NCBI RefSeq assembly: GCF_049647105.1
Contig: NZ_JBARWZ010000010.1
Location: 1-64,000 of the forward strand
Direction: 5' to 3'
DNA length: 64,000 nucleotides
Origin: Actinophytocola sp049647105
GTDB lineage: Bacteria > Actinomycetota > Actinomycetes > Mycobacteriales > Pseudonocardiaceae
Both the position numbers and the translations under genes were made by a program. This document shows, piece by piece, positions 8,003 to 16,293 of this stretch (its first letter is position 1; each line of letters starts with the position of its first letter). Below the pieces are notes generated by a model. The model was not told where the DNA came from. It ran no database searches and saw only the letters and a list, made by a program, of their open reading frames with translations.

Positions 8003-9205
8003 GTGATGCGCCGCGCTCGGGTAGCGACCTTCGCCTTCTTCGGCCTTAACGGTTTCGTCATCGGCATGTGGGTGGTCCACATCCCGGTGATCGAACAGCG
8101 GGCCGGCGTCGGCCACGCCACCTTCGGCCTGCTCCTGCTCCTGCTCGGCGGCGGCGCGTTCGCGGGCATGCAGGTCGCGGGCCCGCTGACCGACCGGTTC
8201 GGCCCCCATCGCGTGGTGCCGCTGTCGGCTCTCCTGTGCACGACCGCACTGATCCTGCCCGGCCTCGCCACCAGCGGCCTCGCGCTCGGCGCCGCACTGC
8301 TCGTGCTCGGCGTTGGCAACGGCGGTCTCGACGTCAGCATGAACGCACACGCGGTCGAGGTGGAACACGCCTACGGGCGCACGATCATGTCCGCCTTCCA
8401 CGCGGTGTGGTCGGTCGGCGGGTTCCTCGCGGCACTCGCCGGGGCCCGCACGCTGACCTGGGGCTGGTCCCCCGCGACCACGTTCGCCGTCGCGGCGGGC
8501 ATCACCCTCGTCATCGCGGCCGCCGCCACTCCCGCGCTCCTGCGCAGAGCACCGAAACCCGCAGCAGAGGGCCCGAAGCAACGCAGGAAGACACCGGCCC
8601 GCATCTGGTGGCTCGCGGTCATCGCGTTCCTTCTCATGCTGGCCGAGGGCGTCGCCAACGACTGGAGTGTGCTGCACCTGAGCACGATCCTCGACGCGCC
8701 GGAGGCGACCGCCGCGTTCGCGTACGCCTCCTTCGCCGCCGCCATGACCATCGGCCGCCTGCTCACCGACCCGGTGTCCCAGCGGTTCGGCCCGGTGGCG
8801 ATCGTCCGGTACGGGTCGGTGATCGCGACGGCAGGCATCCTGACCGCGTCGCTCACCACGTCGATCCCGGTCGCCATCGCCGGGTGGACGCTCTTCGGGA
8901 TCGGCCTGTCCGGCGCCGTGCCGCAGTTGTTCAGCGCGGCGGGCCACTCCGACCGCGACAACGCGGGTGCGAACGTGTCCCGCGTCGCGGGGCTCGGCTA
9001 CCTCGGCATCCTCGCTGGCCCGGCCGTCATCGGGCCGATGACCCACCTGATGCCGCTCAACTACACGTTCCTGCTGATCGCGGTCTTCTGCGCGATCGCG
9101 GTGACGGCGGCGGGCACCCTCAGTCCGGCCACTCAGGACGCCGCTTCTCCAGGAACGCCGCCATCCCCTCCCGAGCACCGGGAAGCTGCGACGCGGCGGC
9201 CATGA
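8003..9205 (+). CDS. MFS transporter (12-helix, YbjJ/FucP-like)
   Basis: Major-facilitator membrane transporter of 400 residues with about 12 hydrophobic segments in two halves joined by a basic loop (near residues 190-205). The loop after helix 2 carries the MFS-type GPLTDRFGPHR, and its counterpart in the second half is DPVSQRFGPVA. The motif 'GNGGLDVSMNAHAVEVE' is typical of the YbjJ-like subgroup, whose members are regulated by adjacent DeoR/GntR repressors. The substrate is unknown. The start could be ATG 8000, GTG 8003 or ATG 8006; the -10 spacing favours 8003. The hydrophilic C-terminus overlaps the 3' end of the convergent enoyl-CoA hydratase gene by 86 bp. Confidence 0.85.
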   Translation: MMRRARVATFAFFGLNGFVIGMWVVHIPVIEQRAGVGHATFGLLLLLLGGGAFAGMQVAGPLTDRFGPHRVVPLSALLCTTALILPGLATSGLALGAALLVLGVGNGGLDVSMNAHAVEVEHAYGRTIMSAFHAVWSVGGFLAALAGARTLTWGWSPATTFAVAAGITLVIAAAATPALLRRAPKPAAEGPKQRRKTPARIWWLAVIAFLLMLAEGVANDWSVLHLSTILDAPEATAAFAYASFAAAMTIGRLLTDPVSQRFGPVAIVRYGSVIATAGILTASLTTSIPVAIAGWTLFGIGLSGAVPQLFSAAGHSDRDNAGANVSRVAGLGYLGILAGPAVIGPMTHLMPLNYTFLLIAVFCAIAVTAAGTLSPATQDAASPGTPPSPPEHREAATRRP

Positions 9206-9884
9206 CCTCGACGGCGATCGCGTACGCGTCGGCCTCCGGCCGGTCCAGCTGGGCGTAGACGGTCTGCTTGCCGATGGCCTTGCTCGCCCGGCTGCCACGC
9301 GTGGCCTTGGCGAGCAGGTCGTCGACGGCCGCGTCCAGCGATTCGTCCGGCACGACCCGGTTGACCAGGCCCCACTCGAGCGCGGTCGGCGCGTCGATCA
9401 CGTCGCCGGTCAGCACCATCTCCATCAGCCGTTTGCGCCCGATGTTGCGTGCCACCGGCACCGCGGGCGTGTGGCAGAACCAGCCGCCCTTGCCGCCGGG
9501 CAACGCGAACCCGGCCGACTCGGCGGCCACCGCCAGGTCACACGACGCGACGAGCTGGCACCCGGCCGCGGTCGCGAGCCCGTGGACGCGCGCGATCACC
9601 ACCTGCGGCACCGACTCGATGGTCTTCATCAGCGCGGTGCACAGCGCCAGCAGGTCCCGCACACCGACCAGGTCACGGGACGCCACGTCACCGAAGTCAT
9701 GGCCTGCCGAGAACACCGGGCCCTCGGCCGCCAGGACGATGCCGCTCGCGGCGGAGTCGCCCGCGTCCTCGAACGCGCTCAGCAGCTCGGAGAGGTGCTC
9801 GTAGGACAGGGAGTTCCGCCGTGCGGGCCGGTTCATGGTGATCCGGACCGTGTCGCCATCCTCAAAAACCGTGATGTGCCGCAT
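9120..9884 (-). CDS. Enoyl-CoA hydratase/isomerase family protein
   Basis: Crotonase-fold enzyme of 254 residues acting on acyl-CoA thioesters in the cytoplasm. The oxyanion-hole segments 'FSAGHDFGDV' and 'ATAAGCQLVASCDLAVA' are present. The second catalytic Glu position of true hydratases is not obvious in 'FALPGGKGGWFC', so the reaction may be hydration, isomerisation or something else. The start ATG 9884 is 11 nt downstream of the ehuA stop, so it may be the last gene of the ehu operon. The link to ectoine uptake is unclear, because ectoine breakdown does not use enoyl-CoA hydratases. Confidence 0.85.
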   Translation of the reverse strand: MRHITVFEDGDTVRITMNRPARRNSLSYEHLSELLSAFEDAGDSAASGIVLAAEGPVFSAGHDFGDVASRDLVGVRDLLALCTALMKTIESVPQVVIARVHGLATAAGCQLVASCDLAVAAESAGFALPGGKGGWFCHTPAVPVARNIGRKRLMEMVLTGDVIDAPTALEWGLVNRVVPDESLDAAVDDLLAKATRGSRASKAIGKQTVYAQLDRPEADAYAIAVEVMAAASQLPGAREGMAAFLEKRRPEWPD

Positions 9885-9895
9885 GGGGCCCGACT

Positions 9896-10687
9896 CTAAC
9901 CCCGCTCGAGCACCGCGCTCAGGAACTCGCGGGTCCGCTCGTTGTCGGGCTCGGTGAACAGCTTGTCCGGCGGCGCGGCCTCGACGATCCGCCCGTGGTC
10001 GAACATCAGCACCCGGTCGGAGACGTCCCGCGCGAAGCCCATCTCGTGGGTCACGCACAGGAACGTGATGTCCGTGGTGCGCGCGATGTCCTTCAGCAGC
10101 TTCAGCACACCCGCGATGAGCTCCGGGTCCAGTGCCGAGGTGACCTCGTCCAGCAGCAGGACGTCCGGCCGCATCGCGAGCGCTCGCGCGATCGCCACCC
10201 GCTGCTGCTGCCCGCCGGACAGCTGCGTCGGGTGCGCTTTCACCTTGTCGGACAGTCCGACCAGGTCCAGCAGCTCGTGCGCGCGGGCCTCCGCCTCGGT
10301 CCTCGACAGACCGAGCGACCGGATCGGCGCCTCGGTGAGGTTCTGCAGCACCTTCATGTTGGGGAACAGGTTGAACTGCTGGAACACCATGCCGATGCGC
10401 TTGCGCACCTGGCGCTGGTGCTTCTCGTCGGCGGGCACCAGCCGATCCCCTCGGCGCACGTGCGACAGGCATTCGCCGCCGACGTGGATCGTGCCGCCGG
10501 AGACCTGTTCCAGGGTCATGAGCAGGCGCAGGATCGTCGTCTTGCCCGACCCGCTCGGCCCGATCAGGGTGACGAACTCCCCTGGCGCGACGGAGAAGTT
10601 CAGCTCGTCCAGCACCACGTTGCTGCCGAACCGCTTCACCACGTCCTCGAACCGGATCATGTAGTTCTCAGCGGAGGGTTCCGACAC
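9896..10687 (-). CDS. ehuA: Amino-acid-type ABC transporter ATPase (EhuA-like)
   Basis: ATP-binding subunit that powers import through the permease pair encoded upstream. Walker A is GPSGSGKT (43-50), the signature is LSGGQQQRVAIARAL and Walker B is DVLLLDEVTSALDPE. All belong to the polar-amino-acid import class. The GTG at 10687 overlaps the ehuD stop by 20 nt and follows GGAG at short spacing; ATG 10660 (MIRFEDVV) is a possible alternative that leaves the ATPase fold intact. The ectoine/hydroxyectoine assignment rests on the similarity of the binding protein and on gene order (B-C-D-A). Confidence 0.88.
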   Translation of the reverse strand: MSEPSAENYMIRFEDVVKRFGSNVVLDELNFSVAPGEFVTLIGPSGSGKTTILRLLMTLEQVSGGTIHVGGECLSHVRRGDRLVPADEKHQRQVRKRIGMVFQQFNLFPNMKVLQNLTEAPIRSLGLSRTEAEARAHELLDLVGLSDKVKAHPTQLSGGQQQRVAIARALAMRPDVLLLDEVTSALDPELIAGVLKLLKDIARTTDITFLCVTHEMGFARDVSDRVLMFDHGRIVEAAPPDKLFTEPDNERTREFLSAVLERG

Positions 10688-11333
10688 GACGCTCCAACCA
10701 TCGAACGAGTAGGGATGCCAGGAGGCTCAGCACGAGGAACAGCAGGCCCGCGATCGTGATCGGCTCCACGTAGCGGAACGCCTTGGACCCGGTCTGGAAG
10801 GCCGCGCCCGCGATGTCCGTAACGCCGATCACCAGCAGCAGCGGCGTTTCCTTCAGCATCGAGATCGTGTAGTTGCCGAGCGCGGGCAGCACCCGGGGGA
10901 TCGCCTGCGGCAGGATCACCGCACGCCACGTCCGCGACCTCGGCAGGCTCAGCGCGGTCGCCGCCTCCCACTGTCCGACCGGCACGGCCTCGATGCCCGC
11001 CCGGTACACCTCGGACGCGTAGGTCGAGTAGTGCAGGCCGAGCGCGATCACGCCGGTGGTGAGCGCGTCGAACTTGATGCCGAAGTCCGGGAACACGAAG
11101 AACAGGAAGAAGATCTGCACGAGCAGCGGGGTGCTGCGGATGAACTCGATGAACGCCCACGTCACGGTGCTCACGACCCGGATCGGCGAGCGCCGCAGCA
11201 GTGCGAGCACCATGCCGAGCAGGTAGGCGATGATCGAGCCGTACACCGTCGCCTGGACGGTGATCCAGAGCCCTCTGCCGACGATGTCGGGGAGTACTTC
11301 CCAGAAGTAGTCCCAGTTCCAGTCCAGGTTCAC
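10668..11333 (-). CDS. ehuD: ABC transporter permease (EhuD-like)
   Basis: Inner-membrane permease of 221 residues with about five transmembrane helices. It carries the cytoplasmic EAA loop ('GQWEAATALSLPRSRTWRAVILPQAI') that contacts the ATPase, and the family motif 'FIEFIRSTPLLVQIFFLFF'. GTG 11333 overlaps the ehuC stop as GTGA, the sign of translational coupling. Together with EhuC it forms the heterodimeric channel. Confidence 0.87.
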   Translation of the reverse strand: MNLDWNWDYFWEVLPDIVGRGLWITVQATVYGSIIAYLLGMVLALLRRSPIRVVSTVTWAFIEFIRSTPLLVQIFFLFFVFPDFGIKFDALTTGVIALGLHYSTYASEVYRAGIEAVPVGQWEAATALSLPRSRTWRAVILPQAIPRVLPALGNYTISMLKETPLLLVIGVTDIAGAAFQTGSKAFRYVEPITIAGLLFLVLSLLASLLVRWLERRVGTLR

Positions 11334-12076
11334 CGAGGACCACCACCGGGCACGGCTTCCGGCATGTCGAGCACGGGTTTCCTGCGCCTGCTGAAGATGC
11401 TCCGTTCGTCGGGTTTGCGGCCGACGAGCCGCCCCGCCCACCGCTCCAGCAGGCGCATCCCGATCGTGATCAGTATCGCGAGCACCAGGTAGAACAGCAG
11501 GACGACCGTCCAGATGAGCCACGCCTGGTCGATGTGCCGGTCGATCAGCACCTCACGCGCCTGGTAGGTCATCTCGTGCACGGAGATGATCGTCAGCAGC
11601 GCACTGCCCTTGAGCAGCTGGATGAACAGGTTGTTGAGCGGCGGCACCATCTCCACCAGCGCCTGCGGCAGGATCACCCGCCGCATCCGTTGCGCGGACG
11701 TGAAGTTCAGCGCCACCGCACCCTCGTACTGCGCCTTCGGCACCGACCGCACGGCCCCGCGCACGATCTCCGCGCCGTAGGCGCCGAAGTTCAGTCCCAG
11801 CACGACGATGCCCGCGACCAGCGGCACGATGCGGTAGCCGATCAGCACCGGCAGCACGAAGTAGATCCACAGCAGCTGGACCACTTCGGACGTGCCGCGC
11901 CAGATCTCGACGTAGATCCGCGCGACCACGCGCACCGTCCGCGACCTCGACAGCATCGCGAGCCCGAACACGAACGAGAGGACGGTCGCGATGACGATGC
12001 CGCCGAGGGTCGCCTCGACCGTCAGCAGCAATCCGTCTGCGATCGTGCTGACGAACAGGGACAGATTGTCGAACAC
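11330..12076 (-). CDS. ehuC: ABC transporter permease (EhuC-like)
   Basis: Inner-membrane permease of 248 residues with five or more hydrophobic helices, the EAA loop ('KAQYEGAVALNFTSAQRMRRVILPQAL') and the 'IWRGTSEVVQLLWIYF' motif typical of polar-amino-acid importers. It starts with ATG 13 nt after the ehuB stop and is coupled to ehuD by a 4-nt overlap. The charged C-terminal tail (about 30 residues, Arg/Pro-rich) is longer than usual. Confidence 0.87.
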   Translation of the reverse strand: MFDNLSLFVSTIADGLLLTVEATLGGIVIATVLSFVFGLAMLSRSRTVRVVARIYVEIWRGTSEVVQLLWIYFVLPVLIGYRIVPLVAGIVVLGLNFGAYGAEIVRGAVRSVPKAQYEGAVALNFTSAQRMRRVILPQALVEMVPPLNNLFIQLLKGSALLTIISVHEMTYQAREVLIDRHIDQAWLIWTVVLLFYLVLAILITIGMRLLERWAGRLVGRKPDERSIFSRRRKPVLDMPEAVPGGGPR

Positions 12077-12089
12077 GGCGTACCGCTGC

Positions 12090-12998
12090 TCAGGATTCCT
12101 GGCAGAGCTGCTCGGTGGTCACGTCGTCGGGCGGCAGGTTGGACTCGGCGAAGCCGAACGGCTCGACGATCTTCAGCCACTCACCGGACTCGTGCAGCTT
12201 GTCCAGCTCGGTGTTGAACGCGTCGACCAGGTCGTCCTCGCCCTTGCGGAACACGAAGCCGCCGGCCTGGATCTGCTCCTTGCCGTCGATCTCCGGCACG
12301 AACCCATCGGTCACCTCGAAAGGCGCGTCCGGGTTCTGCTCCAGCAGCTCCCGCAGCGAGATGTCGGTCAGCGCACCGCAGTAGGCGCGGTTGTCCTGCA
12401 GCGCCTGGAAAAGCTCCGGCTGACCGTCGTAGGGCTGGATCTTGTCCGCCGCGATGCCGGTGGCCTCGGCGACCTGCTGCTCGATCGTGGCGTTCAGCAC
12501 CGCGACGATGAGGCCCTTGGCCTTCACGTCCTCGAAGGTCTTCACGCCCTGCGGGTTGCCCTTCGGCACCAGGAACGCGGTCGGCGTCACGTAGTCCACG
12601 TGGGAGAACGCGGCGTTCTCGCACCGGTCGGGCCGCACGGCCATGCCGGCCGCGACCATGTCGTACTCCCCCGCGTTCAGCGCCGGGATCAGCTGGCTGA
12701 ACTCCACCTGGGTCGCCTCGACCTTGTCGATGCCCATGGCCTTGAAGACCGCCTTCGCGACCTCCGGGGCCTGGCCGGTGACCTTGCCGTCCTCGGTGTA
12801 GCCGTAGGGGACCTCGCCGGCGATGCCGACCCTGACCGTCCCGGCGTCCTTGATTCTCTGGAGCGTCCCGCCCTCGCCGGAACCCCCTTGCGGCACCTCT
12901 GAACAGGCCGTCAGCAGAGCGGGACCGCCGACAACGGCGGTGCCGGCAACCGCGCCGAACCTGAGGAAGTCCCGTCGTGTCCAGTTACCCATCGCCAT
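12090..12998 (-). CDS. ehuB: Ectoine/hydroxyectoine-type substrate-binding lipoprotein
   Basis: Solute-binding protein of the ABC importer, 302 residues. It has a twin-arginine signal (TRRDFLRFG, residues 7-15) and a lipobox LTAC (Cys32), so it is probably exported folded and then anchored outside the membrane. The mature part is the bacterial family-3 binding fold with 'GEYDMVAAGMAVRPDRC' and the ending 'EPFGFAESNLPPDD', features I associate with EhuB. In halotolerant actinomycetes this system imports ectoine as an osmolyte or nutrient. No ectoine-degradation (eut) genes lie nearby, so an osmoprotectant role, or another amino-acid-like ligand, is possible. Confidence 0.8.
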   Translation of the reverse strand: MAMGNWTRRDFLRFGAVAGTAVVGGPALLTACSEVPQGGSGEGGTLQRIKDAGTVRVGIAGEVPYGYTEDGKVTGQAPEVAKAVFKAMGIDKVEATQVEFSQLIPALNAGEYDMVAAGMAVRPDRCENAAFSHVDYVTPTAFLVPKGNPQGVKTFEDVKAKGLIVAVLNATIEQQVAEATGIAADKIQPYDGQPELFQALQDNRAYCGALTDISLRELLEQNPDAPFEVTDGFVPEIDGKEQIQAGGFVFRKGEDDLVDAFNTELDKLHESGEWLKIVEPFGFAESNLPPDDVTTEQLCQES

Positions 12999-13052
12999 CG
13001 TTTCCAGTCCTCACATGCATCGCCCGGCGTCCACGCGTCTCGATGGCAACTC

Positions 13053-13082
13053 AACGTAGTGGGAGACGTCGTGACTGGTCAA
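13053..13082 (-). promoter_or_regulatory. Candidate ehu operon promoter
   Basis: On the minus strand TTGACC (13077-13082) and TACGTT (13053-13058) are separated by 18 nt, which would start transcription about 48 nt before ehuB. The surrounding sequence is unusually A/T-rich for this window. A short palindrome AACGG-3 nt-CCGTT lies just upstream near 13099-13111. Confidence 0.4.
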
Positions 13083-13136
13083 AAATAACCCGTAAGATCA
13101 ACGGAGTCCGTTAGGCAACCGAAACATGGCCGCGGA

Positions 13137-13994
13137 CTAACGAGCGCAGGCCTCCTCGCCGACGCGCTCCGCATCCGGGAGATTACTCCTGGTGAATCCG
13201 AACGGCTTGGTGATCCGCAGCCATTCGCCGCTGGCGTGCAGGTTGCGAAGCACCACGTCGAACGCCTCCCGCAGGCCGGAGTCGTCGCCCTTGCGGAAGC
13301 CGAACCCGTAGCGCGGGGCGCCACCCACCGGCTCGAACGGTGGCCGCAGTTCGAGGCCGGCATAGGCAGGCAGCAGGTCACGCAAGGTGATGTCGTCGTA
13401 GGCGGCACAGTCCACCTGGTCCTCCAGGACGGCCTGCACCAGCTCCTCACTGGACTGGTAGGTCCGCAACCCCGTCACCCCCGCCGCTTGCGCGTTGTCC
13501 GCCTCCAGCGCGTTGGCGACCACCCCGAGACGTGCGCGCGTCGACGCCACCTCGGTGAACGTGTTGATCCCTTTCGGATTACCCGCACGCACGACAATCG
13601 CGGTCAGTGACAAGTGGTCGGGCGCGGTGAAGTCGAGCGACGCGCAGTTCTTCGAGCGGATCGAGAGCCCGCCCACCACGTCGAGCTCACCCGATTCGAC
13701 GTTCTCGAGGATCGTCTCGTACGGCACCGCCCTGACCGTCAGCGAACTGCCCAGCTTCTCGCAGATGGCCCGCACGACCTCGACGACCTCGCCGGTGAGC
13801 TCACCCGCGTCGTCCTCGAAGGCATAGGGCCGGTACTCGGCAACACCGAGCCGCACGGTGCCGGGCAGCGGCTGGCCCGGCGGGGGTGTCGTGGCGGGCA
13901 CCGGAGTCCCGTCGAGCTGGGTGGTGCAGCCGGTCAGTGCGGCCGCGCCGAACACGGCACCGGCCCGCAGGAGGTCACGCCGTCCGATCCGCAC
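13137..13994 (-). CDS. Orphan family-3 substrate-binding lipoprotein (EhuB paralogue)
   Basis: 285-residue secreted binding protein with twin-arginine signal (GRRDLLRAG) and lipobox LTGC (Cys23). The body is clearly related to the EhuB-like protein next to it: it shares 'ESGELDVVGGLSIRSKNC', 'AGNPKGINTF' and the C-terminal 'KPFGFTRSNLPD'. No permease or ATPase of its own lies nearby, so it may feed the adjacent ehuCDA channel with a second ligand. GTG 13994 is preceded 7 nt upstream by TAGTCT (14002-14007) and has no Shine-Dalgarno sequence. The repeat copy R2 begins immediately beyond. Confidence 0.8.
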   Translation of the reverse strand: MRIGRRDLLRAGAVFGAAALTGCTTQLDGTPVPATTPPPGQPLPGTVRLGVAEYRPYAFEDDAGELTGEVVEVVRAICEKLGSSLTVRAVPYETILENVESGELDVVGGLSIRSKNCASLDFTAPDHLSLTAIVVRAGNPKGINTFTEVASTRARLGVVANALEADNAQAAGVTGLRTYQSSEELVQAVLEDQVDCAAYDDITLRDLLPAYAGLELRPPFEPVGGAPRYGFGFRKGDDSGLREAFDVVLRNLHASGEWLRITKPFGFTRSNLPDAERVGEEACAR

Positions 13995-14001
13995 GGCCGA
14001 A

Positions 14002-14007
14002 AGACTA
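14002..14007 (-). promoter_or_regulatory. Leaderless -10 element for the orphan binding protein
   Basis: TAGTCT sits 7 nt before GTG 13994. A second overlapping TAGTCT lies 5 bp upstream, directly at the edge of repeat R2. Confidence 0.5.
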
Positions 14008-14009
14008 GA

Positions 14010-14144
14010 CTAATCCGCCTCCCCGGATTCAAAAGTGTTGGCATCAACCCAGCGACATCTCGGACCGCAGGCGGTTGGTGGCTGGGTGCCGTCACGGTCC
14101 CCTGAGTCACTGTTGGTCAGGCCCAGACCCTCGCACAAAGATCC
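14010..14144 (+). repeat. Dispersed hairpin repeat, copy R2 (with full tail)
   Basis: It runs from CTAATCCGCCTCCCCGGA through AAGTGTTGGCATCAACCC and GGTTGGTGGCTGGGT to the tail GTTGGTCAGGCCCAGACC, ending about AAAGATCC. The outer stem ACCCAGC/GCTGGGT is intact. The tail matches the left end of the 37.6-kb array. It fills almost the whole gap between the mutase gene and the orphan binding-protein promoter. Confidence 0.85.
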
Positions 14145-14156
14145 ATCGGACGAGCC

Positions 14157-16169
14157 CTAATCCAGTCCGGTTGCTGTCCTGATCACGTCGACGATCTCGT
14201 TCATGATCTCGGTCAGCTCGTAGTCCTTGGGCGTGAACACCCTGGCGACGCCGCGCTCGCGCAGCAGCCGCGCGTCGGCGGGCGGCACGATGCCGCCCAC
14301 CACGACCGGGACGTCCGCCGCGCCCGCCTCCCGCAGCCCGTCGACAACGTCCGGCACCACCGCGAGGTGCGAACCGGACAGGATCGACAGGCCGACCACG
14401 TGCACGCCCTCCTGCACCGCGGCGGCCACGATCTCGTCCGGGGTCAGGCGAATGCCCTGGTAGACGACCTCGAACCCGACATCCCGCGCACGGACCGCGA
14501 TCTGTTCCGCGCCGTTGGAGTGCCCGTCGAGCCCCGGCTTGCCGACCAGCATGCGCAGCCTGCCACCGAGCTCTTCGCCGGTCCGCTTCACCCGGTCCCG
14601 CACCGCGGCCAGCTCACCGGCCGCCGAGCCACCGGAGGACGCGCCGGACACACCGGTCGGCGCGCGGTACTCGCCGAACACCTCACGCAACGTGCCCGCC
14701 CACTCCCCTGTCGTCACGCCCGCCTTCGCGCACGTGAGGGTTGCCTCCATGAGATTCTCGTCGGTCCGGGCGGCGGCCGCCAGCAGCTCGAGCGCCTTGT
14801 CCACTTCGGACTGGTTGCGGAGGTCGCGCCACCGCTCGATGGCCTCGACCGCCTCCCGCTCGACCTCGGGCTTGATGGTCTCGATGGCGCCCTCGCCCTC
14901 CAGCGGGCTCGGCTCGGTGTTCTCGAACCTGTTGACACCGACCACGATCTCGTCGCCTGACTCGATCCGGCGGCGGCGCTCGGCGAGGGAGCCGACGAGC
15001 TGGGTCTTCATGTACCCGCTCTCGACGGCCGCGACCGCGCCGCCCATCTCCTGCACGCGCTCGATCTCCGCCTTGGCGCCACTGACGATCTCATCCACTT
15101 TGGACTGGATGACGGGCGAGCCGTCGAAGATGTCCTCGTACTCCAGCAGGTCCGTCTCGTAGGCCAGCACCTGCTGCATGCGCAGCGCCCACTGCTGGTC
15201 CCACGGCGTCGGCAGGCCGAGCGCCTCGTTCCACGCGGGCAGCTGGATCGCGCGGGCCCTCGCGTTGCGGGACAAGGAGACCGCGAGCATCTCCAGCACG
15301 ATGCGCTGCACGTTGTTCTCCGGCTGCGCCTCGGTCAGGCCGAGCGAGTTGACCTGCACGCCGTAGCGGAACCGCCGCTGCTTCGGGTTCTCCACGCCGT
15401 AGCGGTCGCGCGTGACCTCGTCCCACAGCGTGGCGAGCGCACGTATCTTGCACATCTCCTCGACGAACCGCACGCCCGCGTTGACGAAGAAGGAGATGCG
15501 GGCGACGACCTCGCCCATCTTGTCCCCCGGCACCTGCCCGGAGTCGCGGACCGCGTCGAGCACGGCGATGGCCGTGCACATGGCGTAGGCGACCTCCTGG
15601 ACCGGCGTCGCGCCCGCCTCCTGCAGGTGATAGCTGCAGATGTTGGTGGGGTTCCACTTCGGCACGTTCGCGACGGTCCACGCGACCATGTCGGTGATCA
15701 GGCGCAGGCTCGGCCCCGGCGGGAACACGTACGTGCCCCGGGACAGGTACTCCTTGATGATGTCGTTCTGGGTGGTGCCCGCGAGCTTCCCGACGACCTC
15801 GTGCCAGTCGGCGCCCTGCTCCTCGGCCTGCTCCTGCGCGAGGGAGACGTAGAGCGCGAACAGCCACATGGCGGTGGCGTTGATCGTCATCGAGGTGTTG
15901 GCCCCGGCGAGCGGGATGCCGTCGAACAACTGCCGCATGTCGCCGATGTGGCCGACGGGCACGCCGACCTTGCCGACCTCGCCGCGCGCGAGCACGTGGT
16001 CGGGGTCGTAGCCGGTCTGCGTCGGCAGGTCGAAGGCGACCGAGAGACCGGTCTGGCCCTTCTCCAGGTTGCGCCGGTAGAGCCGGTTGGACGCGGCAGC
16101 GGAAGAGTGCCCCGCGTAGGTCCGCATCACCCACGGCCGGTCCCGCTCGGGGTCGGTTGGGTACGGCAT
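14157..16169 (-). CDS. meaA: Ethylmalonyl-CoA mutase / MeaA-type B12-dependent mutase
   Basis: Adenosylcobalamin-dependent carbon-skeleton rearrangement of ethylmalonyl-CoA to methylsuccinyl-CoA in the ethylmalonyl-CoA pathway. The 670-residue protein combines the substrate-binding TIM barrel (residues 1 to about 515, with RTYAGHSSAAASNRLYR and AFDLPTQTGYDPDH) and the C-terminal B12 domain, with cobalt-ligand His550 in DGHSNG (548-553) and GLSILSGSH. The single-chain layout separates it from two-subunit methylmalonyl-CoA mutase. ATG 16169 has GGAGGTGG at good spacing. A perfect palindrome sits 35 nt upstream of the start codon. An adenosyltransferase that could make its cofactor is at 23954. 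The partner crotonyl-CoA carboxylase/reductase is not in this window. Confidence 0.9.
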   Translation of the reverse strand: MPYPTDPERDRPWVMRTYAGHSSAAASNRLYRRNLEKGQTGLSVAFDLPTQTGYDPDHVLARGEVGKVGVPVGHIGDMRQLFDGIPLAGANTSMTINATAMWLFALYVSLAQEQAEEQGADWHEVVGKLAGTTQNDIIKEYLSRGTYVFPPGPSLRLITDMVAWTVANVPKWNPTNICSYHLQEAGATPVQEVAYAMCTAIAVLDAVRDSGQVPGDKMGEVVARISFFVNAGVRFVEEMCKIRALATLWDEVTRDRYGVENPKQRRFRYGVQVNSLGLTEAQPENNVQRIVLEMLAVSLSRNARARAIQLPAWNEALGLPTPWDQQWALRMQQVLAYETDLLEYEDIFDGSPVIQSKVDEIVSGAKAEIERVQEMGGAVAAVESGYMKTQLVGSLAERRRRIESGDEIVVGVNRFENTEPSPLEGEGAIETIKPEVEREAVEAIERWRDLRNQSEVDKALELLAAAARTDENLMEATLTCAKAGVTTGEWAGTLREVFGEYRAPTGVSGASSGGSAAGELAAVRDRVKRTGEELGGRLRMLVGKPGLDGHSNGAEQIAVRARDVGFEVVYQGIRLTPDEIVAAAVQEGVHVVGLSILSGSHLAVVPDVVDGLREAGAADVPVVVGGIVPPADARLLRERGVARVFTPKDYELTEIMNEIVDVIRTATGLD

Positions 16170-16203
16170 CGGACCACCTCCGTTGATGCGGATCCCTCGA
16201 ATG

Positions 16204-16215
16204 TACTGGCCAGTA
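16204..16215. promoter_or_regulatory. Candidate TetR-type operator upstream of meaA
   Basis: TACTGGCCAGTA is a perfect 12-bp palindrome 35 nt before the meaA ATG. A two-mismatch relative occurs at 2071-2082, 45 nt before the hydroxyacyl-CoA dehydrogenase gene. Shared control by a TetR-type acyl-CoA regulator is inference. Confidence 0.45.
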
Positions 16216-16293
16216 ACCTGCTCGGCAGCACGTGTGTGGTGAAGGCCGCAGCGGCACCTGGTGCGGGCCCGTCCGTCGCGCGACAATCGGAGG

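Noticed and set aside
7949..9298. 450-codon N-terminal extension of the DeoR regulator
   Set aside because: It is the antisense of the MFS exporter with low-complexity charged composition.
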